From Metallibacterium scheffleri (GTDB lineage Bacteria > Pseudomonadota > Gammaproteobacteria > Xanthomonadales > Rhodanobacteraceae): 64,000 bases of DNA. The notes under the pieces are model-generated. The model was not told the DNA's origin, made no database searches, and saw only the letters and a program-made list of their open reading frames with translations. Below are positions 44,613 through 53,707 of this stretch, piece after piece. Position 1 is the stretch's first letter, and every line of letters starts with the position of its first letter. Made by a program: the position numbers and the translations under genes. The stretch spans positions 1,302,001 to 1,366,000 of the forward strand of contig NZ_LDOS01000002.1 of NCBI RefSeq assembly GCF_002077135.1. The letters run 5' to 3'.

Positions 44613-44736
44613 CCCCGATCAAAGCGCATCAAAGCGGGTCAGAGCCACTTCGCGCAAGTCAGAGCAGGAGCCGTGAGGCTAACCGCGGAACGGGATAGAC
44701 GAACTCATGATGCGCGGAATCAAGTCGTCCTTCTTT

Positions 44737-44915
44737 GCCTCCGCCAATCGTGGCTGGTGTAGACGAGCCATGGTCCGAATGAATCAACGCGCCCGGTTTG
44801 GGTTTGCGACGCCAGGCCGCCGAGAGCAACGCCTGCAAGACCAAGTCGGTATCCGCGTGATCACGCATCGCCCAGCCGATGACCTGCCGCAAGATCAGCC
44901 CAAGCACGCGACTGG
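44737..44915 (-). pseudogene. degraded IS3-family transposase (OrfB) fragment
   Basis: On the minus strand the frame reads LRQVIGWAMRDHADTDLVLQ and then ALLSAAWRRKPKPGALIHSD, followed by HGS, the central DDE region of IS3-family OrfB. The reading frame then shifts: YTSHDW, the expected continuation, is found in another frame at 44761-44744. No start, N-terminal half or C-terminal half remains. It is an old remnant, and 44613-45200 holds no intact gene besides it. Confidence 0.75.
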
Positions 44916-45200
44916 ATCGCAGGCATGGCCGATCGCCCTTGCCGCAATGCAACGCTTGACGCACGTGGCGATCATGCTGGCCAGCGCGGGCAGCAGCGAC
45001 GTTGCGGCGCGCCTCGCGCAGCGCCGCGCGACCGCCCTGACTGCAACGCGCGCGCATTGTTTCGTTTTGGCGACACAAGCCCGAAATTCGCCCCATTCTT
45101 TTGCGGCCTGAACAACCCCGGAGTAGCTGTGCGTGCTCGCGACGGCTGATCCGGCTGCAATTCCGCGTCCGGGCGCGCCGCGTATGTGGGGAGTCGCACC

Positions 45201-45977
45201 ATGAACAAGAACAATGCAGCGTGTCGATGGTTGCTCATGCTGGGTCTGGCGGTAACGGCGGCGGCCGGTGCCGCGCAGGCCGCGGATAGCGGAACGGTGT
45301 CGCGGATGTGGATGGCCGAGGTCACGCCCGCGCAGGATCAGGCCTTCCGCGAAGGCATGAAGACCTACGTGCAATGCCTGCATCAGCATGGCTTCAAGCA
45401 AACCGTGTGGGCATGGAGCGCGGCGACCGGTGATGTCGGCCGCTATGCCTTCGAGGTGGACGCCAAGACCTGGGCCGGCCTCGACATCACGGACCCGGCC
45501 GACAAGGACTGCGACCCGGTTTTCAATGCCAGCGTCATGCCGCACACCGCCACCTGGACCAGTTGGGTCACCGAGCGCATGCCCAAGCTCAGTCACATGG
45601 CCAAGGACAGCAAGGGCGTGCCCGCCCTCGCCTACGTGTACAGCGTGCGCATCAAGCCCGGACAGGGCCCGGCGCTGATGGAGGCATTGGAAAAATACGC
45701 CGACGCCGCGCGCGACAGCAAGTGGCCAGGGCAATGGTTCGTGCGCCAGAACAGCGGCGGCGGGCATGGCGCGTCCGACTTCACCCTGATCTGGCCCAAT
45801 GCGTCCTGGGCCGAGATCGGCGCGGACTCCAACCCCACGCTGAAAGCAATGATGGAAAAGTCCTACGGCAAGGAACAGGCCGCCGCCATCCGCCAGCAAT
45901 TCATGGATGCCATCGCCGAGCAGTGGGACGGCGTGTGGCGCGCCAGCAAGGAACTCAGCTACTTCCCCGCCGGCTGA
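45201..45977 (+). CDS. secreted protein, paralog A (two-repeat alpha/beta family)
   Basis: 258 residues with a signal peptide (LLMLGLAVTAAAGAAQA). Not recognised by name. The mature protein seems to be an internal duplication of a ferredoxin-like (Dabb/EthD-type) unit: strand MWMAEVTPAQDQAF, helix MKTYVQCLHQH, strands VWAWSAATGDVGRYAFEV, and again VYSVRIKPGQGPALMEALEKYADAA with FTLIWPNASWAEIG. A second copy of the gene lies at 46507, with similar upstream sequence and the same GGGGAGTC ribosome-binding region, so this is a tandem duplication. Expected location is periplasmic or extracellular. Confidence 0.75.
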   Translation: MNKNNAACRWLLMLGLAVTAAAGAAQAADSGTVSRMWMAEVTPAQDQAFREGMKTYVQCLHQHGFKQTVWAWSAATGDVGRYAFEVDAKTWAGLDITDPADKDCDPVFNASVMPHTATWTSWVTERMPKLSHMAKDSKGVPALAYVYSVRIKPGQGPALMEALEKYADAARDSKWPGQWFVRQNSGGGHGASDFTLIWPNASWAEIGADSNPTLKAMMEKSYGKEQAAAIRQQFMDAIAEQWDGVWRASKELSYFPAG

Positions 45978-46027
45978 AACGCACGGCCGGGCGGCGCGCC
46001 GCCGCGTGCATCCGGAATCAAACACGC

Positions 46028-46089
46028 GACGCCGGGTCGAATCCCGGCGTCAGAGTCTGTGAAAAATTCCGCGTCGTGCGGCATTTTTC
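46028..46089. terminator. two consecutive hairpins after paralog A
   Basis: GACGCCGGG/CCCGGCGTC forms a perfect 9-bp stem (46028-46051). It is followed by a hairpin with A- and T-tracts (46061-46089: GAAAAAT and CCGC paired with GCGG and ATTTTTC), a plausible bidirectional intrinsic terminator. A third perfect 9-bp hairpin, GAGAGGCTG/CAGCCTCTC, sits at 46178-46204. The 45978-46506 gap (529 bp) holds these and no gene. Confidence 0.7.
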
Positions 46090-47169
46090 ATCGGCGCGCC
46101 CGGCACAGGTCTGTACGCGCCTCCGCGAATCAGCCACTTGCGTGACCGCTTCGCGTCCGGCCATCCATGGCCGGGCCGAGAGGCTGAAAAATTCACAGCC
46201 TCTCAGTCCGGATCGGCAAGTCTCCGCCTGAACGCGTGGCTGCAGCGCCAGTCCTGCTCACAGGGGCACGCAGCGAGCCATGCCCATGCCTTACGGATTC
46301 CATATCTTGACGCAGTGAATGCGCATCCAGTCGGGTGATCACTGATCACAAATACGACACAAAACCGCAGATCATCCTACAAACAATCCCGTGGGTGTTA
46401 TCCCTTGAGCACGGTGTAGTTCAGGCGTATAGCGCGCCGATGACAGCACCGGATCCGGATGCAATCCGGCATGCGGGCGATGCTGCCATCGATGGGGAGT
46501 CACATCATGCACAAGAACACGTTTCGGGTGATGGTGGTCGCGGTGGCTGTGTTTGCCAGTGGCGGGCTCGTGGCGCAAGCCGCGGCGCCGGCGGCGGTGC
46601 ATCGCTTTTACGAAATCACCGTCGCTCCGGCGCAGGACCATGCCTTTCAGGAAGGCATGAAGACCTGGCTGCAATGCCTGCACCAGCACGGGGCAACCCA
46701 TGCGATGTGGGCGTTCGACCAGGTCACCGGCAATCTCGATCATTACGTCTTCGAGAGCGGCGACACGACCTGGGCCGCGATGGACTCGCACGATCCTGCC
46801 GGCAAGGCCTGCGGGCCGACCTTCGTCAGCGCGGTCGAAGCGCACTTCAGCAAGGGCAGGAGCTGGGTGGAGCAGGACATGCCCAAACTCAGCCATCCGG
46901 GCGCCATGAAGGGCATGGATTATTTCTACGTGACCGGTATCAAGGTGAGGCCCGGCCAAGGTCAGGAGTTCGAGGAGGCACTGGGCAAGTTCGCCGCGGC
47001 CGCCAGCAAGACCAAGTGGGATGCCAACTGGGACACCACGAGCGTCATCGGCGGTGGCCGTGGAGCGGAGGATTACAACATGATATGGCCCAACAAGTCC
47101 TGGGCCGAGATGGGTGAGGATCCGAGCCCGTCGGCCAAGGCCATGATGGAGCATGTTTATGGCAAGGCG

Positions 47170-48256
47170 GTTTCAAGGTCCCGGTGCAACAGAATCAGTG
47201 CATGGTGCCGAGCGTGGCCTCGGCGAGTCGTAGATATTCGTTGTAGACCTGCAGCGGCGTGTGGAATCCATGCCGTTGCCGAGGTCGGGTGTTGAGGCTC
47301 AACGCGATCTGGTTGAGCTCGTCTTGGCTGTACACCGACAGATCCGTGCCCTTGGGCAGGTACTGACGCAACAGGCCGTTGGTGTTTTCGTTGCTGCCGC
47401 GCTGCCAGGGGCTGTGCGGGTCGGCGAAGTAGACCGCCACACCGGTTCGCAAGGTCAACGCATCGTGATAGCTCATCTCCTTGCCCTGATCGTAGGTCAG
47501 CGTCTTGCGCAGGGCGGCCGGGATGCGCTGCAGGGCTTGGCTGAAGCTCACCAGCGCGTCCGCGGCGGTGGCGCTGCTCATCTTGGCCAGGACCACGAAG
47601 CCACTGCTGCGCTCGACCAGCGTGCCGACCGAAGAGCGATTGCCGGTGCCCTTGATCAGATCACCCTCCCAGTGGCCCGGGACCAACCGGTCTTCGACCT
47701 CGGGCGGGCGCACATGGATGCTCTGCATGTTCGGGATCTGGCCACGTCGATCCTGACCGCGGCTGCGCGGCTTGCGGGTGCTGCGGCCCTGCCGCAGGCA
47801 GGCAATCAGCTGCTTGCGCAAGTCGCCCCGCGGGGTCACGTAGATCGCGCCATAGATGGTCTCGTGCGACACCCGGTAGTCCGCCCGATCGGGGAAGGCC
47901 CGCGCCAGTATCCCGGCGATCTGCTGCGGCGACCAGCGCGCAAACAGAAGCTCATGGACCACTTCTCGCAGCGCTGGATCGTCGAGCTTGCGCGGCACCC
48001 GCGGTTTGCGTCGGCAGAGGCGCGCTCGCCCTTGCGCCGCCTGCGCGAGATAGGTCACCCCACTCGGCGCACGCCGGCGCTCGCGGCTGATCGTGCTCGC
48101 GGCACGGCCCAGCGAGCGGGCAATCGCACGCAGACTGTCACCGGCTTCCAGACGTCGCTGCATCTCCACGCGCTCATCCAAACTCAGTTCGTTGTAGGTT
48201 CGCATCGCAACAGCCTAAGCTACTCCCGCTTGGGTGTTGCACCTGGAGTTTGAGGC
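47170..48256. mobile_element. IS30-family insertion sequence (~1.09 kb)
   Basis: The element carries one transposase gene on the minus strand and imperfect terminal inverted repeats of about 22 bp. The innermost and best-matched part is TGTTGCACC at 48235-48243 and its complement GGTGCAACA at 47183-47191; 17 of 22 positions match over the full repeat. A CG dinucleotide flanks both ends (47168-47169 and 48257-48258), consistent with a 2-bp target duplication. The exact ends are uncertain by 1-3 bp because the flanks are GC-palindromic. Confidence 0.85.
47195..48205 (-). CDS. IS30-family transposase
   Basis: 336 residues. The N-terminal helix-turn-helix is LSLDERVEMQRRLEAGDSLRAIARSLGRAASTISRE. 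The DDE catalytic domain has the first Asp in GHWEGDLIKG, the second in TYDQGKEMSYH and the Glu in GSNENTNGLLRQYLPKG, all intact. The length is usual for the family, so the element may still be active. The stop lies 25 bp from the left end and the start about 51 bp from the right end of the element. Confidence 0.95.
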   Translation of the reverse strand: MRTYNELSLDERVEMQRRLEAGDSLRAIARSLGRAASTISRERRRAPSGVTYLAQAAQGRARLCRRKPRVPRKLDDPALREVVHELLFARWSPQQIAGILARAFPDRADYRVSHETIYGAIYVTPRGDLRKQLIACLRQGRSTRKPRSRGQDRRGQIPNMQSIHVRPPEVEDRLVPGHWEGDLIKGTGNRSSVGTLVERSSGFVVLAKMSSATAADALVSFSQALQRIPAALRKTLTYDQGKEMSYHDALTLRTGVAVYFADPHSPWQRGSNENTNGLLRQYLPKGTDLSVYSQDELNQIALSLNTRPRQRHGFHTPLQVYNEYLRLAEATLGTMH

Positions 48257-48497
48257 CGCCCAAGGCCGCGGCGGCGGCAAACCGCAAGCAGTACCTGGCG
48301 GCGATCGAACACTCGTGGTCGAGCATTTACAAGTACGACAAGGACTTGAGTTACATCCCGGCGAAGTAAGGCGCCACGGGGATGGGCGGCCCGCAGCGGG
48401 TCGCCTGTCCACGGGTTGTGGATGCAGGATGGTCGGTGCAAGACCGGCCACTCGCGCTCGCTCGGCGACTGCCAGACCGGGCGACACGGCAGCCAGT

Positions 48498-48872
48498 TCA
48501 GAGACCTTGCTTGAACGCGTGGATGCGGCGCCGGTCGCGCTTGCCAGGGCGCGCGGGCGGCGGCTGCGGCGTGCCGGCTTGTTGCAGGCGGCGCTGTTCG
48601 CGCAGCGCGGCGCGCGCGGCGCTGCTGGCCGGGGACTCGCGATACAGTGTTTGCGCCATGGTGGCGGGGCCGCGCGTGTTGGCCAGCGCCAGCACTTCGA
48701 TCTCGAAACGCTCCTCGCCGCGCGCGATGTCCAGCCGCTCACCCACGCGCAACAGGCGCGCGGGTTTGCAGGCCACGCCGCCGCAGGCGATCTTGCCGGC
48801 AGCCAGCGCCTGTTTGGCCAGTGCGCGGGTCTTGAAGAACCGCGCCGCCCACAGCCAGATGTCGGCACGCAC
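48498..48872 (-). CDS. hslR: heat shock protein 15-like RNA-binding protein (S4 domain)
   Basis: 124-residue protein, from the GTG at 48872, that in E. coli binds free 50S subunits with blocked nascent chains. It opens with the S4 RNA-binding domain: RADIWLWAARFFKTRALAKQ, then ALAAGKIACGG, KPARLLRVGERLDI and FEIEVLAL. The C-terminus is very basic (PARPGKRDRRRIHAFKQG). The open frame reaches back into htpG, but the S4 motif begins right after the chosen GTG. It follows htpG by 25 bp on the same strand, a heat-shock grouping. Confidence 0.88.
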   Translation of the reverse strand: MRADIWLWAARFFKTRALAKQALAAGKIACGGVACKPARLLRVGERLDIARGEERFEIEVLALANTRGPATMAQTLYRESPASSAARAALREQRRLQQAGTPQPPPARPGKRDRRRIHAFKQGL

Positions 48873-48897
48873 GCCGGGCGGCGCGGCTTCCAGGTTG

Positions 48898-50784
48898 TTA
48901 CGCCGCCGCGCCCAGCAACAGCCGGTTGACACGCTTGACGAAGGCCGCCGGGTCGTCGAGCTGCGCGCCTTCGGCGACCTCGGCCTGCTCCAGCAGCAAC
49001 AGCGCCAGATCCGTGCCGCGCGCGCTGTCGGTTTCCGCCGCGTAGCGCTGCAGCAGCGGATGCGTGGCATTGATCTCCAGCACCGGCTTGGCGGCGGGCA
49101 TGGCGTGCCCCGCTTCGGCCATCAGCCGCCGCGTATGCAGGGCCATGTCGTGCGCCTCCAGCACCAGACAGGCCGGCGACTCAGTCAGACGATGGCTGAG
49201 GCGCACCGCCGACACACGCTCGCCCAGCGCCTGCTTGAGCTTGTCCAGCAGCGGCGCGGCGTCCTTTTCGGCGGCCTCGCGGCGTTCCTTCTCGGCGGCG
49301 TCCAGGGGCAGGTCCAGCTCGCCCTTGCCGGCGTGCTGAAAACGCTTGCCCTGGTACTCGCTGAGATAGCCCATCATCCATTCGTCGATGCGCTCGCTCA
49401 TCAGCAGCACCTCGATGCCGCGCGCGGCCAGGGCTTCGATCTGCGCGCTGTGTCGCGCGGCGGCCCAGGATTCGGCGGTGAGGTAATAAATGAACTCCTG
49501 CCCGGCCTGCATACGACCGATGTAGTCATCCAGCGACACGTTCTGCGTGGCGTCACTGTTGTGCGTGGAAGCGAAGCGCAGCAGCCCGGCGATGCGCTCG
49601 CGATTGTCGTTGTCCTCGACAATGCCTTCCTTGAGCACGTTGCCGAAGGATTGGTAGAACCCGGCGTAGCGCGGCGCCTCGTCCTTGGCCAGCTTGTCCA
49701 GCAGGTCCAGCGTGCGCTTGCTGCAGGCGGCGCGGATCTGGCTGACCAGGCGGTTCTCCTGCAGGATCTCGCGGCTGACATTCAGCGGCAGATCGTCGGA
49801 GTCGACCACGCCGCGCACGAAGCGCAGGTAGGCCGGCAGCAGTTGCTCGCTGGCGTCCATGATGAACACGCGGCGGATATACAGCTTGAGTCCCTTGCGC
49901 TCGTCGCGGCCGCTGAACATGGCCTCGAACGGCGGCTTCTCGGGCACGTACAACAGCAACGTGTAGCTCTGCTTGCCCTCGACGCGATTGTGCGTCCACG
50001 CCAGCGGCGCGTTGAAGTCGTGGGTGAGGGTCTTGTAGAAGTTCTGGTAGTCCTCGTCCTTCAATTCGCTCTTGGGCTGCGTCCACAACGCGCTGGCGTG
50101 GTTGACCGTTTCCAGCTCGTCGCCCGGCTTGCCCTCGACCAGCCTGGGCATGCGGATCGGAAATCCGATGTGCTCGGAGTATTTCTTCACCAGTTCGCGC
50201 AGCGGCCAGGGCTCGAGGAACTCGTCCTCGCCCTCTTTCAGATGCAGCGTCAGCGTGGTGCCGCGCGCAGCGCGCTCGATGTTTTCCAGCGTGTAGGCGC
50301 TGCTGCCGTCGGATGCCCAGCGCACGCCCTCGGTGGCCGCAGCGCCGGCGCGGCGGGTTTCCAGCGTGACCTTGTCCGCGACCACGAAGGCCGAGTAGAA
50401 GCCCACGCCGAACTGGCCGATCAGGCGCGAATCGGCGCGCGCGTCACCGCTGAGCGCATCGAGAAACTTGCGTGTGCCCGAGCGCGCGATGGTGCCGATG
50501 TTCTCGATCACCTCGTCGCGGCTCATGCCGATGCCGTTGTCGCTGATGGACAGCGTGCGCGCGTCCTGGTCCCAGCGGATATCGATGCCCAGCTCGCCAC
50601 CCTCGCCCATGAGTTCGGGCCTGGCGATGGCCTCGAAGCGCAGCTTGTCGCAGGCATCGGAGGCGTTGGAGATCAGCTCGCGCAGGAACACTTCCTTGTG
50701 CGAATACAGCGCGTGCGTCACCAGGTGCAATACCTGGCTGACTTCGGCTTCAAAACTGCGGGTTTCGGTGCTGGTGTCGGTCAT
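48898..50784 (-). CDS. htpG: molecular chaperone HtpG (Hsp90)
   Basis: 628-residue ATP-dependent chaperone. The GHKL ATPase domain shows LISNASDACDKLR, DNGIGMSRDEVIENIGTIARSGT and QFGVGFYSAFVVADKV. The middle domain has RRVFIMDASEQLLPAYLRFVRGVVDSDDLPLNVSRE and the C-terminal dimerisation domain follows. The ATG at 50784 (MTDTSTETRSF) matches the family start; a longer open frame exists. htpX lies upstream on the same strand with a hairpin between. Confidence 0.97.
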   Translation of the reverse strand: MTDTSTETRSFEAEVSQVLHLVTHALYSHKEVFLRELISNASDACDKLRFEAIARPELMGEGGELGIDIRWDQDARTLSISDNGIGMSRDEVIENIGTIARSGTRKFLDALSGDARADSRLIGQFGVGFYSAFVVADKVTLETRRAGAAATEGVRWASDGSSAYTLENIERAARGTTLTLHLKEGEDEFLEPWPLRELVKKYSEHIGFPIRMPRLVEGKPGDELETVNHASALWTQPKSELKDEDYQNFYKTLTHDFNAPLAWTHNRVEGKQSYTLLLYVPEKPPFEAMFSGRDERKGLKLYIRRVFIMDASEQLLPAYLRFVRGVVDSDDLPLNVSREILQENRLVSQIRAACSKRTLDLLDKLAKDEAPRYAGFYQSFGNVLKEGIVEDNDNRERIAGLLRFASTHNSDATQNVSLDDYIGRMQAGQEFIYYLTAESWAAARHSAQIEALAARGIEVLLMSERIDEWMMGYLSEYQGKRFQHAGKGELDLPLDAAEKERREAAEKDAAPLLDKLKQALGERVSAVRLSHRLTESPACLVLEAHDMALHTRRLMAEAGHAMPAAKPVLEINATHPLLQRYAAETDSARGTDLALLLLEQAEVAEGAQLDDPAAFVKRVNRLLLGAAA

Positions 50785-50800
50785 GCTCGGGCTCCAATAA

Positions 50801-50823
50801 AGAAAACCGCGCTTGCGCGCGGT
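50801..50823 (-). terminator. hairpin terminator between htpX and htpG
   Basis: On the minus strand ACCGCGC ... GCGCGGT forms a 7-bp GC-rich stem with a 4-nt loop, followed by TTTTCT. It lies 30 bp after the htpX stop and 16 bp before the htpG start. Confidence 0.65.
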
Positions 50824-50852
50824 GTCATGCAAGGTGACTGGCAAATGGGGGC

Positions 50853-51746
50853 TCAGGCGGCCGCGCGCAAGGCCGCGATGCGCTCCTCAAGCGGCGGGTG
50901 GCTCATGAGCAGGCGCCGCAGGCCGTGCGCCACGTGCCCGGAGATGCCGAAGGCGGCGATGGTCTTGGGCAGGCTGGATTCGCCATAGGTGGCGCCAAGC
51001 CGCTGCAGCGCCGAGATTATCGTGCCGCGACCGGCCAGTTGCGCGCCCGCCGCGTCGGCGCGGAATTCGCGCCAGCGCGAGAAGGCCATGACGATCATCG
51101 AGGCGAACAGGCCGAACACGACCTCCAGCACCATCACGGTGACGAAATAGCCGATGCCGACCGCGCCGCCCTGTTCGCGGTTGCGTCCGCCGGACATCCA
51201 CGAATCGACGACGCCACCGACGATGCGCGCGGCCACGATGACGAAGGTATTGACCACGCCCTGGATCAGCGTGAGCGTGACCATGTCGCCGTTGGCAACG
51301 TGGCCGATCTCGTGGCCCAGCACGGCGCGCACCTGTTCGCGATCCATGTTTTCCAGCAGGCCGCTGCTCACCGCCACCAGCGCGTGGTTGCGATTCATGC
51401 CGGTGGCGAAGGCGTTCATCTCGGGGCCCTGGTAAACCGCCACCTCGGGCATGCCGATGCCGGCCGCCCGGGCGTGCTCGGCGACGGTGCCGAGCAGCCA
51501 GCGCTCGGTCTCGTTCTGCGGCTGCCCGATCACCTGCGCGTGGGTCTGCCACAAGGCGATGCGCCTGGACATGGCCAGTGAAATGAATGCGCCGCCCATG
51601 CCGAACAACGCGGCGAACAGCAGCAGTCCAGGAAAGCTGTAGCCGTTCGCGGTGACGTACTGGTCGATGCCGAAGATCCGGGCGATGAGGGTGAACAGCA
51701 CGAGGACCGCGAGGTTGGTGGCAACAAACAGGAGGACACGCTTCAT
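50853..51746 (-). CDS. htpX: protease HtpX
   Basis: 297-residue inner membrane zinc metalloprotease for quality control of membrane proteins. Two N-terminal membrane helices ([23 protein letters not shown] and [22 protein letters not shown]) precede the catalytic [12 protein letters not shown] (near residue 144). Two further hydrophobic segments follow, then the third zinc ligand region [14 protein letters not shown]. The ATG at 51746 matches the family MKRVLLF start. Divergent from gluQ. Confidence 0.96.
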   Translation of the reverse strand: MKRVLLFVATNLAVLVLFTLIARIFGIDQYVTANGYSFPGLLLFAALFGMGGAFISLAMSRRIALWQTHAQVIGQPQNETERWLLGTVAEHARAAGIGMPEVAVYQGPEMNAFATGMNRNHALVAVSSGLLENMDREQVRAVLGHEIGHVANGDMVTLTLIQGVVNTFVIVAARIVGGVVDSWMSGGRNREQGGAVGIGYFVTVMVLEVVFGLFASMIVMAFSRWREFRADAAGAQLAGRGTIISALQRLGATYGESSLPKTIAAFGISGHVAHGLRRLLMSHPPLEERIAALRAAA

Positions 51747-51836
51747 GGGATGCCTGGGAATGCACGGCTCATGCCGCCGGACGATTCTCTGGGCCGCGCG
51801 GCGCGTTTCAAGAGTGCCAAATGGCATGATTCAGGC

Positions 51837-52766
51837 ATGACCTACGTCGGACGCTTCGCACCCTCGCCCACCGGCACGCTGCATTGGGGTTCGCTGTTCA
51901 CGGCGCTGGCCAGCTGGCTGGAGGCACGCGCGGCCGGCGGACGCTGGCTGCTGCGCATCGAGGACATCGACCCGCCGCGCGCCGTGCCCGGTGCCAGCGC
52001 GGCGCAACTGCACGCCCTGCATCGACTCGGACTGGATCCCGATGCCGAACCCTGGCGCCAGAGCCAGCGCACGGCGGCCTATGCCGCCGCACTGCGCCAA
52101 CTCGTCGCAGCCGGACACGCCTATCCCTGCGCCTGCACGCGCGCCGATCTGGACGCATACGCCGGCACTCACCCGCCGCAGTGCGTACGTCCGCTGCGCG
52201 CCGACGCCGCGCAGGCATGGCGCTTGCGTGTGCCGCGCGGGGTGATCGCATTCGACGATCGGCTGCAGGGGCCGCAACAGCAGGACGTGCGCGCCGCAGT
52301 CGGCGACTTCGTGCTGCGCCGTACCGATGGTCTATGGGCCTACCAGCTTGCCGTGGTCGTGGATGACGCCGCGCAGGGCGTGACCGATGTGGTGCGCGGC
52401 GCCGACCTGCTCGATTCCACGCCACGGCAAATCCTGCTGCAGCGTTTGCTGCAATTGCCCACACCCCGTTACCTGCATGTCCCGCTGCTGCTCGATGCAG
52501 CGGGCCGGAAGCTGTCCAAATCAGCCGGCGCAACGGCCTTGCCCGAGGATGTGCTGAGCGTGCTGCGCGTGGCACTGGCGCTGCTGGGCCAACACGCCGC
52601 CGCAAGGCATCCGGCGCACGATGTCACATGCTTGCTGCGCCATGCGTGTGTGCACTACCAATCCGGAAGTCTGCCGCGCGCGCGCACGATTGCTGCGCCG
52701 CAATCGGCGGTCACGCAGGCCACGCGTACACTCGCCGGCAAGCCATCCACAAGGAGCGCAACATGA
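51837..52766 (+). CDS. gluQ: glutamyl-Q tRNA(Asp) synthetase
   Basis: Truncated GluRS paralog that attaches glutamate to the queuosine base of tRNA(Asp). 309 residues, lacking the anticodon-binding domain of GluRS. HIGH-like [16 protein letters not shown] near the N-terminus, [14 protein letters not shown], the four-residue zinc region with [11 protein letters not shown], and KLSKS as LSKS in [11 protein letters not shown]. The ATG at 51837 is chosen to place the motif at the expected position. The stop overlaps the next gene by 4 nt. Confidence 0.93.
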   Translation: MTYVGRFAPSPTGTLHWGSLFTALASWLEARAAGGRWLLRIEDIDPPRAVPGASAAQLHALHRLGLDPDAEPWRQSQRTAAYAAALRQLVAAGHAYPCACTRADLDAYAGTHPPQCVRPLRADAAQAWRLRVPRGVIAFDDRLQGPQQQDVRAAVGDFVLRRTDGLWAYQLAVVVDDAAQGVTDVVRGADLLDSTPRQILLQRLLQLPTPRYLHVPLLLDAAGRKLSKSAGATALPEDVLSVLRVALALLGQHAAARHPAHDVTCLLRHACVHYQSGSLPRARTIAAPQSAVTQATRTLAGKPSTRSAT

Positions 52767-53503
52767 CTGCACGCATCGCCCTGGTCACCGGCGGAACCGG
52801 CGGCATTGGTACCGCCATCGTGCAACGCCTGGTCCGTGAGGGGCATCGCGTCGCCAGCAATTACCGCGACGCCGACAAGGCCGAGGCGTGGCGCCAGAAA
52901 ATGATCGCCGCCGGTTGCCCGGTGACGCTCGTGCCCGGCGATGTCGGCGATCCCGAGGCCGCCGCGGACATGGTGCGCGCGATCGAGAAGGCGCTCGGCC
53001 CCGTCGACATCCTGATCAACAACGCCGGCATCACGCGCGACACCACCTTCCACAAGATGACCTATCAACAGTGGATGGACGTGGTCAACACCAATCTCAA
53101 CGCCTGCTTCAACGTCACCCGCCCGGTGATCGAATCCATGCGCGAGCGCAAATGGGGCCGCATCGTGCAGATCAGCTCGATCAACGGCCAGAAAGGCCAG
53201 TATGGCCAGGCCAACTACGCCGCGGCCAAGGCCGGCATGCACGGCTTCACCATCTCGCTGGCGCAGGAGAACGCGCGCTTCGGCATCACCGTCAACACCG
53301 TATCGCCCGGCTACGTGGGCACCGACATGGTGATGGCCGTACCCGAGGACGTGCGCGCCAAGATCGTCGCGCAGATTCCGGCGGGACGCCTCGGCAAACC
53401 TGAGGAAATCGCCTATGCGGTGAACTTCTTCCTCAGCGAGGAAGCCGCCTGGATCACCGGTGCCAACCTCGCCATCAACGGCGGCCACTACATGGGTTGG
53501 TAA
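52763..53503 (+). CDS. phaB: acetoacetyl-CoA reductase (PhaB)
   Basis: NADPH-dependent SDR that reduces acetoacetyl-CoA to (R)-3-hydroxybutyryl-CoA for polyhydroxyalkanoate synthesis. 246 residues. NADP motif [26 protein letters not shown] (typical of PhaB), catalytic [21 protein letters not shown] and [11 protein letters not shown] strong AAGGAG ribosome-binding site precedes the ATG, which overlaps the gluQ stop (ATGA). A second homolog is encoded at 54366, with the phaR repressor gene between them. Confidence 0.93.
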   Translation: MTARIALVTGGTGGIGTAIVQRLVREGHRVASNYRDADKAEAWRQKMIAAGCPVTLVPGDVGDPEAAADMVRAIEKALGPVDILINNAGITRDTTFHKMTYQQWMDVVNTNLNACFNVTRPVIESMRERKWGRIVQISSINGQKGQYGQANYAAAKAGMHGFTISLAQENARFGITVNTVSPGYVGTDMVMAVPEDVRAKIVAQIPAGRLGKPEEIAYAVNFFLSEEAAWITGANLAINGGHYMGW

Positions 53504-53545
53504 TGCGCATGTCCTGAAGCTGCCAGTGGCAGCTTCAATGCGCAT
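53503..53545. terminator. nested palindromic hairpin after phaB
   Basis: TGAAGCTGCC-AGT-GGCAGCTTCA is a perfect 10-bp stem, and it is flanked on both sides by ATGCGCAT, which extends the stem. No T-run follows. It may end phaB transcription or protect its mRNA. The rest of the 53546-53707 gap shows no gene. Confidence 0.5.
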
Positions 53546-53707
53546 CACCAGGTGAGGCAGGAGGCCGAACGGGCCGCGTCCCATGGATGGCTGCTTGCCA
53601 TGCCCCAAGCCCCGGGATGCATGCCTGCCCTTTGAGGCAAGCGCGCGCGAAATTGTTGCGCAGCATCGTAAGTGGTGCATCGCAAAACAATCTGCTAAGT
53701 TTGCCGC

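Larger units (their letters stand above)
46507..48369 (+). pseudogene. secreted protein, paralog B, interrupted by an IS30-family element
   Basis: Same family as 45201-45977. The 5' part (46507-47169) encodes a signal peptide and both repeat units through MMEHVYGKA. The 3' part is found beyond the element from 48259: KAAAANRKQYLAAIEHSW, SSIYKY, then DKDLSYIPAK and a TAA stop at 48367-48369. This matches the paralog's end (ELSYFPAG). Removing 47170-48256 plus one copy of a 2-bp CG duplication restores a single frame, so the gene was intact before insertion. The hybrid reading through the element would end at 47295 after about 40 foreign residues. Confidence 0.85.

Noticed and set aside
44707-45111. 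134-codon plus-strand frame in the GGDEF-paralog gap
   Set aside because: It is the complement of the IS3 transposase remnant and has no independent support.
46028-46051. tRNA T-arm-like sequence (GCCGGGTCGAATCCCGGC)
   Set aside because: No acceptor, D-arm or anticodon stem around it, and the loop has 6 rather than 7 nt; it is a simple hairpin.
48382-50988. 868-codon plus-strand open frame opposite htpG
   Set aside because: Antisense shadow of a clear HtpG gene in GC-rich DNA; the translation is low-complexity His/Gln/Arg/Ala without any motif.
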